15,455 nucleotides of DNA from Kiritimatiellia bacterium (GTDB lineage: Bacteria > Verrucomicrobiota > Kiritimatiellia > RFP12 > UBA1067): assembly GCA_017965685.1 (NCBI GenBank), contig JAGCPM010000221.1, positions 1-15,455 on the forward strand, given 5' to 3'. A program made the position numbers and the translations under genes. This document shows positions 1 to 6,356 of this stretch, in pieces. Under the pieces are notes generated by a model, which saw only the letters and a list, made by a program, of their open reading frames with translations, was not told where the DNA came from and searched no databases. Numbering within the stretch: position 1 is the first letter of the stretch; each line of letters opens with the position of its first letter.

Positions 1-24
1 CTGCATCCAAGTGAGGAGGTCATA

Positions 25-990
25 TTACATGCCGAACGACACGCGAGGAGTATCCTTCCAATGGAACGCTTGGGTGTAGCCGTAGTTGGGAATATTGAAG
101 TTAATCTCTCTGATGCTGGACCAGCGGGTCCATGTGATAGCCGTGCCGACGCGATAACGGTCGGTGACATTATAGTTCGAACCGAGAATATAGGATTCAG
201 GGAGGGTCAATCTAGCACTGGCACTGGAATGGTAAGGAATTGCAGTAGGCAAAATACCAGACAAAACAAGCCCAGGATCACCCGTCATATCGAAATGGCC
301 GCGTATATTGTGGCGGATTGGCGAACGATAGACGAAACCGATGCTCCAGTCATCGGTTATCTTGTAGAGCGTGGAAGCCGTCCAGCCTATGCTCCAGTCT
401 TCACCCTCGAGATGGGAATAGAGATTGGCTGGAGCACCATATAAAGCAAGAGTGCTATTCTTGTAAAAAGGTTGCTTGTCATTGCTGAAGCTTATCCAGC
501 TTACGCGCGGACCGGCCGCTATAGACCACTTGTCAGTTATCTTATAGGCCAGGTTGGGGTTCAACGTAACCTGGCGCATTGTAGTTTCCTTCGTATCGTT
601 TGCGAGATCCCATCCGCCTGCATAGCGCGAACCAAGGCCGTACTCGGTATAATTGCCCCATCCGAACGTTAAGTCCGCAGGCAGCGGGACGGAGAAATAG
701 AAGTTCGGCGCTGTGAACCATCCGGCATTCATGCGGTTCTGCGGAACATGATTGACTTCAGGATCGTAGAAAGGATTGATGAATGTGGCGCCGACAGTGA
801 CCTGGATATTGGTCGCAAAAGCGGTATTCGCGGCGTTGTAGTAGTTCGCCGAAGCATCCGGCTGCGTATCGGCGACGAGCGCGCCACCCATCGCGTTTCC
901 GCGCGTGGAGGCCTCGTAAATGCCGAATCCAGCCGCGAGCACATTGCCCGCCGCAATCAGCGATATCGCCATCGAGACTATCTTTTTCAT
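25..990 (-). CDS. FadL/OmpP1-family outer-membrane channel, interrupted by an in-frame stop
   Basis: Predicted outer-membrane beta-barrel for uptake of long-chain fatty acids or other hydrophobic compounds. Residues 1-20 form a Sec signal peptide (MKKIVSMAIS start, cleavage near VLAA|GFGIYEAS). The mature N-terminus matches the FadL hatch pattern: GFGIYEASTRGNAMGGA, then a D-A-S-A-N-Y-Y-N-A-A-N segment at about 45-55. Alternating aromatic strands follow, such as LAYKITDKWSIAAGPRVSW and LYKITDDWSIGFVYRSP. The start is supported by an AGGAA ribosome-binding site 10 nt upstream and a promoter. Only 321 residues precede a TAA at 25-27, whereas the family usually has roughly 400-450. The codons after the TAA stay open and read YDLLTWMQ to the window edge, so a nonsense mutation, a sequencing error or a decayed gene is likely. 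Substrate unknown. Family call firm; functional status doubtful. Confidence 0.85.
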   Translation of the reverse strand: MKKIVSMAISLIAAGNVLAAGFGIYEASTRGNAMGGALVADTQPDASANYYNAANTAFATNIQVTVGATFINPFYDPEVNHVPQNRMNAGWFTAPNFYFSVPLPADLTFGWGNYTEYGLGSRYAGGWDLANDTKETTMRQVTLNPNLAYKITDKWSIAAGPRVSWISFSNDKQPFYKNSTLALYGAPANLYSHLEGEDWSIGWTASTLYKITDDWSIGFVYRSPIRHNIRGHFDMTGDPGLVLSGILPTAIPYHSSASARLTLPESYILGSNYNVTDRYRVGTAITWTRWSSIREINFNIPNYGYTQAFHWKDTPRVSFGM

Positions 991-991
991 G

Positions 992-1016
992 TTGACACAT
1001 TTCCTTTTTTTGTCAA
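992..1016. repeat. Inverted repeat TTGACA-N13-TGTCAA, leader-proximal copy
   Basis: Perfect 6-bp arms at 992-997 and 1011-1016 with a 13-nt spacer. It lies between the predicted transcription start (about 1020) and the ATG at 990 and contains the ribosome-binding site. It could be an operator for a dimeric regulator or a small RNA hairpin. A second copy of the same geometry lies upstream at 1063-1091. Confidence 0.5.
1001..1005 (-). promoter_or_regulatory. Ribosome-binding site of the FadL-family gene
   Basis: On the minus strand an AGGAA stands 10 nt before the ATG at 990, within an A-rich run. It lies in the 13-nt loop between the two arms of the proximal inverted repeat (992-1016), so folding of the leader could affect its exposure. 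Confidence 0.6.
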
Positions 1017-1026
1017 GATGGCGCGT

Positions 1027-1056
1027 AGTATATCACAAAACGCCCTGCTCGCGCAA
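1027..1056 (-). promoter_or_regulatory. Extended -10 promoter of the FadL-family gene
   Basis: Read on the minus strand, a -35-like TTGCGC (1051-1056) is followed by an 18-bp spacer and TATACT (1027-1032). The spacer ends in TGA, giving the extended -10 string TGATATACT. The expected transcription start is near 1020, leaving a leader of about 30 nt with an AGGAA site. The -35 is poor (3 of 6), typical of promoters that rely on an extended -10. The layout matches the rpsL promoter of this window closely. Confidence 0.6.
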
Positions 1057-1062
1057 GGGGTA

Positions 1063-1091
1063 TTTTGACATTTTTTAGGTTGGTGTCAAAA
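1063..1091. repeat. Inverted repeat TTTTGACA-N13-TGTCAAAA, upstream copy
   Basis: Perfect 8-bp arms at 1063-1070 and 1084-1091 with a 13-nt spacer. The inner six bases of each arm are identical to the copy at 992-1016. The centre (1077) is 73 bp from that of the other copy (1004), close to seven helical turns, and is about 57 bp upstream of the predicted start of the FadL-family transcript. There is no T-run after it on the minus strand, so it does not look like a terminator. Confidence 0.5.
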
Positions 1092-1096
1092 CTGGG

Positions 1097-1120
1097 CGGA
1101 CGGCTCTAAAGGAGCGTCCG
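1097..1120 (-). terminator. Possible terminator hairpin after lpxB
   Basis: Arms cggacg (1097-1102) and cgtccg (1115-1120) extend through ctc/gag (1104-1106 with 1112-1114) around one bulged base, leaving a 5-nt loop. The hairpin begins one base after the lpxB stop. On the minus strand the T-run that follows is short (TTTT, after CCCAG), so it is a weak intrinsic terminator at best, or an mRNA 3'-end stabiliser. Confidence 0.4.
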
Positions 1121-1121
1121 G

Positions 1122-2189
1122 CTATCTGACGGCAAGAATTTCATCGACTATGCGGCCGAACGCATTGCCATCCCCTTCAAGCGGGCGCACGGCGGCATCA
1201 AGAGCCTTGACGGCTTTTTCGCGCTCCTCGTCATTATCGTGCCAGCGCAATACGCGCTCCACTACGTTCGCGGCGGTAAAATTCTCCTGAAGGAATTCCG
1301 GCATAGGCGCTTCTCCCGAGCCGCCAGACTTTTCCCAGATTATGTTGGCCAGCCCTATGTGCTTCACGCCCTTTATGACGCGCCGCGCAAACATGGCGAG
1401 GAGAGGATTCACCCTGTAGACGAGTATGGTGGGACATCTCGCAAGCGCCGCTTCGAGAGTGGCCGTTCCGCTCGCCACTACGGCCACATTGGCCCTTAGA
1501 AGAAGTTCGCGCGCTCCGCCCATCTGGATACGCAGGTCCTGATAATCCCGCACCCGCCCTGCGGTCATCGCGTCAATTGCGACGTACGCCTCTTCGTTCG
1601 CGGCGGGAATGACTATCGTCGAATTCCTGAGGCTCGCGGCGGCCTCGAGCATCGTCGGCAGATTGCGCTTTATCTCGCCGATCCTGCTTCCCGGCAGAAA
1701 CGCCACGAGCGAAACGTCCCTTTCGCCGCGCTTCGGAAAATTCTCGGCAAGAGGGTGGCCGGTGAACGTCGCGAAGCCCGGCTTGAACATCTGCGGCTCG
1801 AATGGAAGAAAGCAGCACAAGCGGTCGAGCGAAGCTTCTATCTTCCTTACGCGCCCGGCGCGCCACGCCCATATTTGGGGGCACACCACATGTACGGCCC
1901 TGACGCCACGCTTCTTCGCGTGGCGCTGTATCGCGAGGTTCATCCCGGGATAGTCGATGGTGACGCACACATCCGGCTTCCATTCGTCTATGGCCCAGCA
2001 CATCGTGCGCTTCACATGCAGAAAGTAAAACAGTTTCCTGAGTATGGGTCCGAAACCCATGACGGCGAGGTCGCTAGTCTTGAAGCCGAAATCCTGATAT
2101 CCGAGAATTTCGTGCCCGGCAAGGCGCCGCTTTATCTCTGATGCGTATATGAGGGCCGACTCCTCGGCCGCGAGAAGGAGTATCTTCAT
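1122..2189 (-). CDS. lpxB: Lipid-A-disaccharide synthase LpxB
   Basis: GT19 glycosyltransferase that joins UDP-2,3-diacylglucosamine and lipid X into the lipid A disaccharide 1-phosphate at the inner membrane. Length is 355 residues against about 380 in E. coli. Family motifs, in order: a TIDYPGMNL segment (77-85) whose D79 matches the catalytic Asp of the IDAPDFN motif, CPQIWAWRAGRVRKI (103-117), TGHPLAE (143-149), LPGSRIGEIKRNLP (165-178) and SGTATLEAAL (240-249) with VYR downstream. The N-terminal signature usually written GExSGD reads AEESAL here (8-13), an unusual departure. The start overlaps the lpxI stop as ATGA, so the two consecutive lipid A enzymes are translationally coupled. It is the last gene of the seven-gene string. 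Identity is very likely. Confidence 0.94.
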   Translation of the reverse strand: MKILLLAAEESALIYASEIKRRLAGHEILGYQDFGFKTSDLAVMGFGPILRKLFYFLHVKRTMCWAIDEWKPDVCVTIDYPGMNLAIQRHAKKRGVRAVHVVCPQIWAWRAGRVRKIEASLDRLCCFLPFEPQMFKPGFATFTGHPLAENFPKRGERDVSLVAFLPGSRIGEIKRNLPTMLEAAASLRNSTIVIPAANEEAYVAIDAMTAGRVRDYQDLRIQMGGARELLLRANVAVVASGTATLEAALARCPTILVYRVNPLLAMFARRVIKGVKHIGLANIIWEKSGGSGEAPMPEFLQENFTAANVVERVLRWHDNDEEREKAVKALDAAVRPLEGDGNAFGRIVDEILAVR

Positions 2190-3025
2190 GGTCTCAAAGG
2201 CGCTGGTTCAAGTCCGGAGGCTATCCCGACGATGGCGATGCCATGCGCATCGGCATAATCTATAACTTCCTTGCGGTTCAACATAACCAGCCTTCCGGCC
2301 TGGAAAGCGAGAGCGGTCGCGCCGGCCCAGTGAAGGACCTTCAGAGTCTTGAGCCCCACGACCGGAATATCGAAGCGCATATCATGGCCCTCTCGCGCGG
2401 CCTTGAACACGATAGAGCCCCTCCCGCCGAGCCTTCCGCCGCGCTTTACGGCCGCGTTCGTTCCCTCGAAAGCCTCGACGGAAAGCACCATACCCGACTT
2501 GACCATCACCGTCTGGCCGACATCAAGATGTCCAATATCCCTGACCACGTTGACGGCGTGTCGCACATCGCTTTCCTCATCAGACGTCAATCCGCGCTTC
2601 GTTAGAGTTCCCTCGCCGGGGATATGCTCGTCCATGAAGCAACTCGCCGGCAATATCGGCACTCCAACGTCCGCGAACTTCTCAGCGAGTTTTCCGAATA
2701 TCGAATGGGCGTTCTTGACCTTGAGTTCAGAAAGCCACCTTTTCACTTCTTCGTCGAAACGCCCCCTGAAGAGCGAAAGCGGATTCACCTGACCCGCGAG
2801 AAACGCGCCCTCGTATCCGTTTGCGCCGCACCAGCGAATGCCTTCGGCTATCGTGCCTATCGAAATCCAGTGGACATTGTCTGCCGCCGCACATGTCGCG
2901 CGAGCAGTCGAACCCTTGACCGCTATGCAGTCCATCCGCCTCACGCCTGCCCTTTTCGCGCCCTCGATGAGGAGGCGCGGATACTGCCCGGAACCGGCAA
3001 TCACTACCAGCTTGTCGCATGTCAT
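2186..3025 (-). CDS. lpxI: UDP-2,3-diacylglucosamine pyrophosphatase LpxI
   Basis: LpxI (formerly DUF1009) cleaves UDP-2,3-diacylglucosamine to lipid X and UMP, the step before LpxB; it replaces the unrelated LpxH in many bacteria. The 279 residues match the family length. The N-terminal half carries VVIAGSGQYPRLL (7-19) and FLAGQVNP (75-82). The C-terminal domain has GQTVMVKSGMVLSVEAFEGT (170-189) and RFDIPVVG (217-224), whose D219 probably matches the essential Asp of Caulobacter LpxI, and ends with a GIVGIA-like strand. The start is four bases after the purN stop, and the stop overlaps the lpxB ATG. Adjacency to lpxB independently supports the call. Confidence 0.95.
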   Translation of the reverse strand: MTCDKLVVIAGSGQYPRLLIEGAKRAGVRRMDCIAVKGSTARATCAAADNVHWISIGTIAEGIRWCGANGYEGAFLAGQVNPLSLFRGRFDEEVKRWLSELKVKNAHSIFGKLAEKFADVGVPILPASCFMDEHIPGEGTLTKRGLTSDEESDVRHAVNVVRDIGHLDVGQTVMVKSGMVLSVEAFEGTNAAVKRGGRLGGRGSIVFKAAREGHDMRFDIPVVGLKTLKVLHWAGATALAFQAGRLVMLNRKEVIDYADAHGIAIVGIASGLEPAPLRP

Positions 3026-3029
3026 GGCT

Positions 3030-3650
3030 TTAGCGTCCCCCTATCCTTACTCGCCTGCCTTCGATGGTATAGTCGCCCGAAGCGATTATCCGGAGCGCCT
3101 CGGGATACGCGATATGCTCCTGCACCTGTATTCTGGCGTGCAGAGACTCGGGCGTGTCGTCCTCCAGAACAGGCACGGCCTTCTGTACGATTATCGGCCC
3201 GGAATCGGTCCCGGCGTCTACGAAATGCACCGTGACCCCGGCGACCTTGCAACCATAGTCGAGCGCCTGCGTCCAGCCGTGCACGCCCGGGAAGGCGGGC
3301 AGCAGCGCGGGGTGGATGTTGATGACGCGATTCGGAAACGCAGCGAGAAGCTTCGGCTTCACTATCCTCATGAATCCAGCGAGGACCACGGTATCCACGC
3401 CGCGCGACTTGAGTATTTCGATACACTCGTCCTCGGCCCCGCCCTCTAGCTTGGTCTTCCATGGCGAGCAGTCGAGATGCATCGACTCTATGGAATGCCG
3501 CCGTCCGCGGTCGAGTATCTTCGCGTCCGCCACGTCGCTCAGGACGATTTTTATCTCGGCGTCGAGCTCGCCCTTCGCTATCGCGTCCACGATGGACTGC
3601 ATGTTCGAACCCGCACCCGAGCCGAGCACCCCCAGTTTCAGCATTGCCAT
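3030..3650 (-). CDS. purN: Phosphoribosylglycinamide formyltransferase PurN
   Basis: Transfers the formyl group of 10-formyltetrahydrofolate to GAR in de novo purine synthesis; cytosolic. With the ATG at 3650 the protein is 206 residues, the usual length; an ATG two codons later (3644) is equally possible. GSGAGSN (10-16) is the phosphate-binding loop. NIHPALLPAFPG (111-122) supplies the Asn and His (N111, H113) of the active site, and VDAGTDSGP (144-152) supplies the catalytic Asp (D149). The C-terminus has the expected Q-E-H-x-x-Y-P segment (178-183). An open frame extends upstream but lies inside tsaD and has no family resemblance. The first bases overlap the end of tsaD; lpxI follows after four bases. 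The stop is TAA. Confidence 0.95.
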   Translation of the reverse strand: MAMLKLGVLGSGAGSNMQSIVDAIAKGELDAEIKIVLSDVADAKILDRGRRHSIESMHLDCSPWKTKLEGGAEDECIEILKSRGVDTVVLAGFMRIVKPKLLAAFPNRVINIHPALLPAFPGVHGWTQALDYGCKVAGVTVHFVDAGTDSGPIIVQKAVPVLEDDTPESLHARIQVQEHIAYPEALRIIASGDYTIEGRRVRIGGR

Positions 3651-4732
3651 GTCTCTTCCCCCGCTTCCAGTGACGGCGCTACGTCTATGTTCATGGCGTC
3701 CGCGCCGGTTATGTTCCGTCTGAAATATGCAAGTCCCGCGATCATCGCGCCGTTGTCGCCGCAATACTTCGGCTTTGACGTCAAAAGCGGCAGCCTCGCC
3801 TCGTCGGCAACCTTTTTAAGGGTCTCCCTTACTCGCGAATTGAGGGACACCCCACCTCCAAGGATTATCGCCCTGAAGTTCCTGCGTCTCAGCGCGTTGC
3901 GTGTCCTGTCCGCTATAGAAAGGACTATCGCCTCCTGATAGCTCGCGGCTATGCGAGGCATCTCTCCGGCATCTTGCAGCTTCTCAGCTCCGCCTTCGCG
4001 CGCTATATACCTGAGAAGCGCCGTCTTGAGTCCTGAAAACGAAACACAAAGCCCAGCATCGAGTCCTGAAAGCGCGGCCACGCCATCTCTCGGCCTACCT
4101 TGCGGGAAAGGCACAAGACCTTCTGTTCCGTTTGCTTCAAGATAACCCCTCGCAAGCTTGTCCATTACCGGTCCGCCCGGATAGCCGAGACCAAGCATCT
4201 TCGCCGCCTTGTCAAACGCCTCTCCCGCCGCATCGTCAAGCGTCTGTCCGATTATCCTGTAGCGGCCGTATTCCTCCATTTCGATCCAGTTCGTGTGGCC
4301 GCCGGAAACGGCAAGCCCCAATGCCGGCATTGCCTCTCCGGGATCGCGGAACTCATCGTTGTCAAGGAACGGCGTATGCAGATGCGCCTCGATATGGTTT
4401 ATCGCAATTAGCGGCACCCCTAGGGATTTCGCCAAGCCCTTCGCCGCGTTGAGGCCGACGAGGAGTGCCGGGGAAAGCCCCGCGCCGTAGGTGACGGCCA
4501 CGGCATCGATCTTTCCGCCGGGCTTCGCCGCAAAAAAACCGCGCATCGCCGATTCCAGCACCTCGCCGATCTTCTCCACGTGGGCCCTGCTTGCGACTTC
4601 AGGCACAACCCCGCCGTAGGGCTGGTGCAACGGTATCTGGGAATAGACAATGTTCGAAAGAACCTCGCGGCCGTCCTTGACCACCGCCGCCGCCGTCTCG
4701 TCGCAGCTCGTCTCTATGCCGAGAATATGCAT
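3638..4732 (-). CDS. tsaD: tRNA N6-adenosine threonylcarbamoyltransferase TsaD
   Basis: Catalytic subunit that transfers threonylcarbamoyl to A37 of ANN-decoding tRNAs (t6A), working with TsaB and TsaE, which are not in this window. The ASKHA-type ATPase fold starts with LGIETSCDETAAAVV (4-18). HIEAH (113-117) supplies two metal-binding histidines, and VSGGHTN (142-148) with TLDDAAGEAFDK (164-175) are family signatures. FSGLKTALL (232-240), LGGGVSLNSR (291-300) and YCGDNGAMIAG (323-333, with the metal-ligand Asp D326) complete the set. Length is 364 residues, slightly above the 337 of E. coli. It starts one base after the stop of the preceding gene and overlaps purN. Confidence 0.96.
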   Translation of the reverse strand: MHILGIETSCDETAAAVVKDGREVLSNIVYSQIPLHQPYGGVVPEVASRAHVEKIGEVLESAMRGFFAAKPGGKIDAVAVTYGAGLSPALLVGLNAAKGLAKSLGVPLIAINHIEAHLHTPFLDNDEFRDPGEAMPALGLAVSGGHTNWIEMEEYGRYRIIGQTLDDAAGEAFDKAAKMLGLGYPGGPVMDKLARGYLEANGTEGLVPFPQGRPRDGVAALSGLDAGLCVSFSGLKTALLRYIAREGGAEKLQDAGEMPRIAASYQEAIVLSIADRTRNALRRRNFRAIILGGGVSLNSRVRETLKKVADEARLPLLTSKPKYCGDNGAMIAGLAYFRRNITGADAMNIDVAPSLEAGEETWQC

Positions 4733-4733
4733 T

Positions 4734-5573
4734 CTACCAGAATTTCCACCAAGGCCGGTCCACCGGCTTCACTCCGCCGCTCGAGTCGTACAGATTCTGG
4801 ATGCTGGTCTGCCCGGCTGTCTCCGGATCCTGCACGAGCTGTCTGGTCCTAAGTTCAAGCGCGTTCGGAAGTGACCAGAATTCGCTTCTTATAAACTGGT
4901 CGGGATTCGTCCTGTGTATCACTACGACCTCCCCAGTCGGCAATATGGAGATCGTGGGCTTCGTGATTCTCATAATCGAGCCTATGTCATGGGTGATCCA
5001 CTTTCCGCTCTTGGAACCCTTGTCCTCCGCCGTCACGAACAGATGCTCGCTCCCTTTTCGCGTCCAATGCACAAGCCTGAACTCTCGGCTCAGGCCATCG
5101 GCGCACTTCGGATCGAATATCTGCAGCGCGCCGCCCAGCTCCATTCCAGGCACCACATCGAATGCTCTGTACTGTCCCTCGTACCTGGTGCTGTTGTGCA
5201 CAAGAACGGGTCTCGCGAGATAGCGGCAGCATTCCCCGAGCGCGAAATGGTCCGCAAGAAACGTCTCAAGCTTCTGCCCTTCGTTGGAGTCGAGCCTGAA
5301 TTTCGCAACGAACGGGATGTCGCGCATCCTTGTCAGCTCGGACATGTTGTGAGCCCTGTAGACCTCGACGAAGAGGCGGTCTCTGGAGGACGGGAATCCC
5401 ACCGATATCCGGTCCGGAGACATATTCTTAACCGTCACCACGGCCCTTACCCGCTCGCCGGCGACATAGTCCGACTCGTCGAGCCTCATGTCGACCGATA
5501 TCTCGCTCACCGCCGCGGCGAGCGCGGAAACCGTCGCAAACGCGCCGATCGCCGCCATTGTGATCTTCTTCAT
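4734..5573 (-). CDS. Secreted protein of unknown function with a BsuPI/Ig-like N-terminal region
   Basis: I do not recognise a named family. The 279-residue protein starts with a Sec signal peptide (MKKITMAAIGAFATVSALAAA, cleavage near residue 20-21), so it is probably periplasmic. There is no lipobox Cys near the cleavage site. Residues 24-60 resemble the first strands of an Ig-like fold, as in BsuPI-type domains (D-Y-V-A-G-E, then VRAVVTVKN). A Cys pair (115-116) and Cys157 could form a disulfide. The C-terminus is aromatic (WWKFW). The start at 5573 is supported by a GGAGA site 7 nt upstream and by an ATGA overlap with the preceding hydrolase gene. The stop is one base from tsaD. No function can be inferred from neighbours. 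Confidence 0.75.
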   Translation of the reverse strand: MKKITMAAIGAFATVSALAAAVSEISVDMRLDESDYVAGERVRAVVTVKNMSPDRISVGFPSSRDRLFVEVYRAHNMSELTRMRDIPFVAKFRLDSNEGQKLETFLADHFALGECCRYLARPVLVHNSTRYEGQYRAFDVVPGMELGGALQIFDPKCADGLSREFRLVHWTRKGSEHLFVTAEDKGSKSGKWITHDIGSIMRITKPTISILPTGEVVVIHRTNPDQFIRSEFWSLPNALELRTRQLVQDPETAGQTSIQNLYDSSGGVKPVDRPWWKFW

Positions 5574-6349
5574 AGCGTTATCTCCAATCCGTCGTACGCA
5601 GGCTCCACTCCTTGCGGAAGCATCGCGAGCCATTCCTCGTGCGTGAAATCGTGGCACATGTGGGTGAAAAGCGTCCTGCCCGCACCGATTCGCGCCGCGT
5701 ATGCGAGCGCCCTCTCCATGCTGAGATGCGTCGCGTGCTCGCGCTTGCGCAGGCAATCAAGGACCATCACGTCCACACCCTTGAGCATGTCGAGAGCCGC
5801 GTCCGGGATGTCGTGGCAGTCGCTCGCGTAGCCAAGCCTGCCGCCGGTTTCCGAATCCTCGATAAGATATCCAGCACAAGGAAAGCCGTGCTCCACCCTG
5901 AATGGCGAAAGTTTCGCGCTTCCTATCAGGAAAGGCTCCGTCGCGCCGACGAACTCGACCTGAGGCCGGTACAATCCCCTGTCTCCCGCCGCCTTGGAGA
6001 TGTAGGGGAATATCGCGTGCATCTGCGCTATCGTCTCGGGCAGGGCGTGGCACGGCAACACCGCGCCGCCATTGATCGTATTGAAACGCCTCACGTCGTC
6101 GAACGCGGCCACATGGTCCATGTGCGCATGCGTCAGGACTATCGCATCAACCTTCGATATGCCGTACTCGAGACACGCGAGCCGCATTTCCGGCGGAGTG
6201 TCGATCAGAAATCCCTTGCCTCCCGCAACCACGTACGCGCCGCTTCTCCTGCGCTTGTCGCGCGGATCCTTCGATACACACGTCCGGCATCCGCAGCCTA
6301 TCTGCGGAACGCCTACGGACGTGCCCGTGCCTAGGAAGCGCAGCACCAT
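5570..6349 (-). CDS. PhnP-like metallo-beta-lactamase-fold hydrolase
   Basis: Predicted cytosolic dinuclear-metal phosphodiesterase of the MBL superfamily, PhnP/RNase Z-like branch. THAHMDH (73-79) is the HxHxDH metal site. Further ligands are probably H154 (VEHGFP), D177 (YASDCHD) and H230 (FTHMCHD). The N-terminal strand LRFLGTGTSVGVPQIGCG is followed by C19, C21 and C24, matching the structural zinc site of PhnP, with a C-terminal His nearby (H233 or H237). PhnP opens cyclic ribose phosphate in phosphonate breakdown, but no phn gene is seen here, so the true substrate is open (cyclic phosphodiesters or nucleotides are plausible). It follows the 652-residue protein gene after 7 bp and overlaps the next gene by 4 bp. 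Confidence 0.85.
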   Translation of the reverse strand: MVLRFLGTGTSVGVPQIGCGCRTCVSKDPRDKRRRSGAYVVAGGKGFLIDTPPEMRLACLEYGISKVDAIVLTHAHMDHVAAFDDVRRFNTINGGAVLPCHALPETIAQMHAIFPYISKAAGDRGLYRPQVEFVGATEPFLIGSAKLSPFRVEHGFPCAGYLIEDSETGGRLGYASDCHDIPDAALDMLKGVDVMVLDCLRKREHATHLSMERALAYAARIGAGRTLFTHMCHDFTHEEWLAMLPQGVEPAYDGLEITL

Positions 6350-6356
6350 CCGGCCG

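Noticed and set aside
25..27. TAA read as a sense codon (alternative genetic code)
   Set aside because: rpsL, purN and the ROK-like kinase gene all end sensibly at TAA, so TAA is a normal stop here.
1063..1091. Inverted repeat as terminator of lpxB
   Set aside because: On the minus strand no T-run follows the second arm, and the 13-nt loop and A+T-rich stem are unlike an intrinsic terminator.
3651..3764. N-terminal extension of PurN by 38 codons
   Set aside because: It lies inside tsaD, does not match PurN, and the 206-residue form has normal family length.
4914..5831. Plus-strand open frame of 305 codons
   Set aside because: It spans two minus-strand genes antisense, without any family resemblance or start signal.
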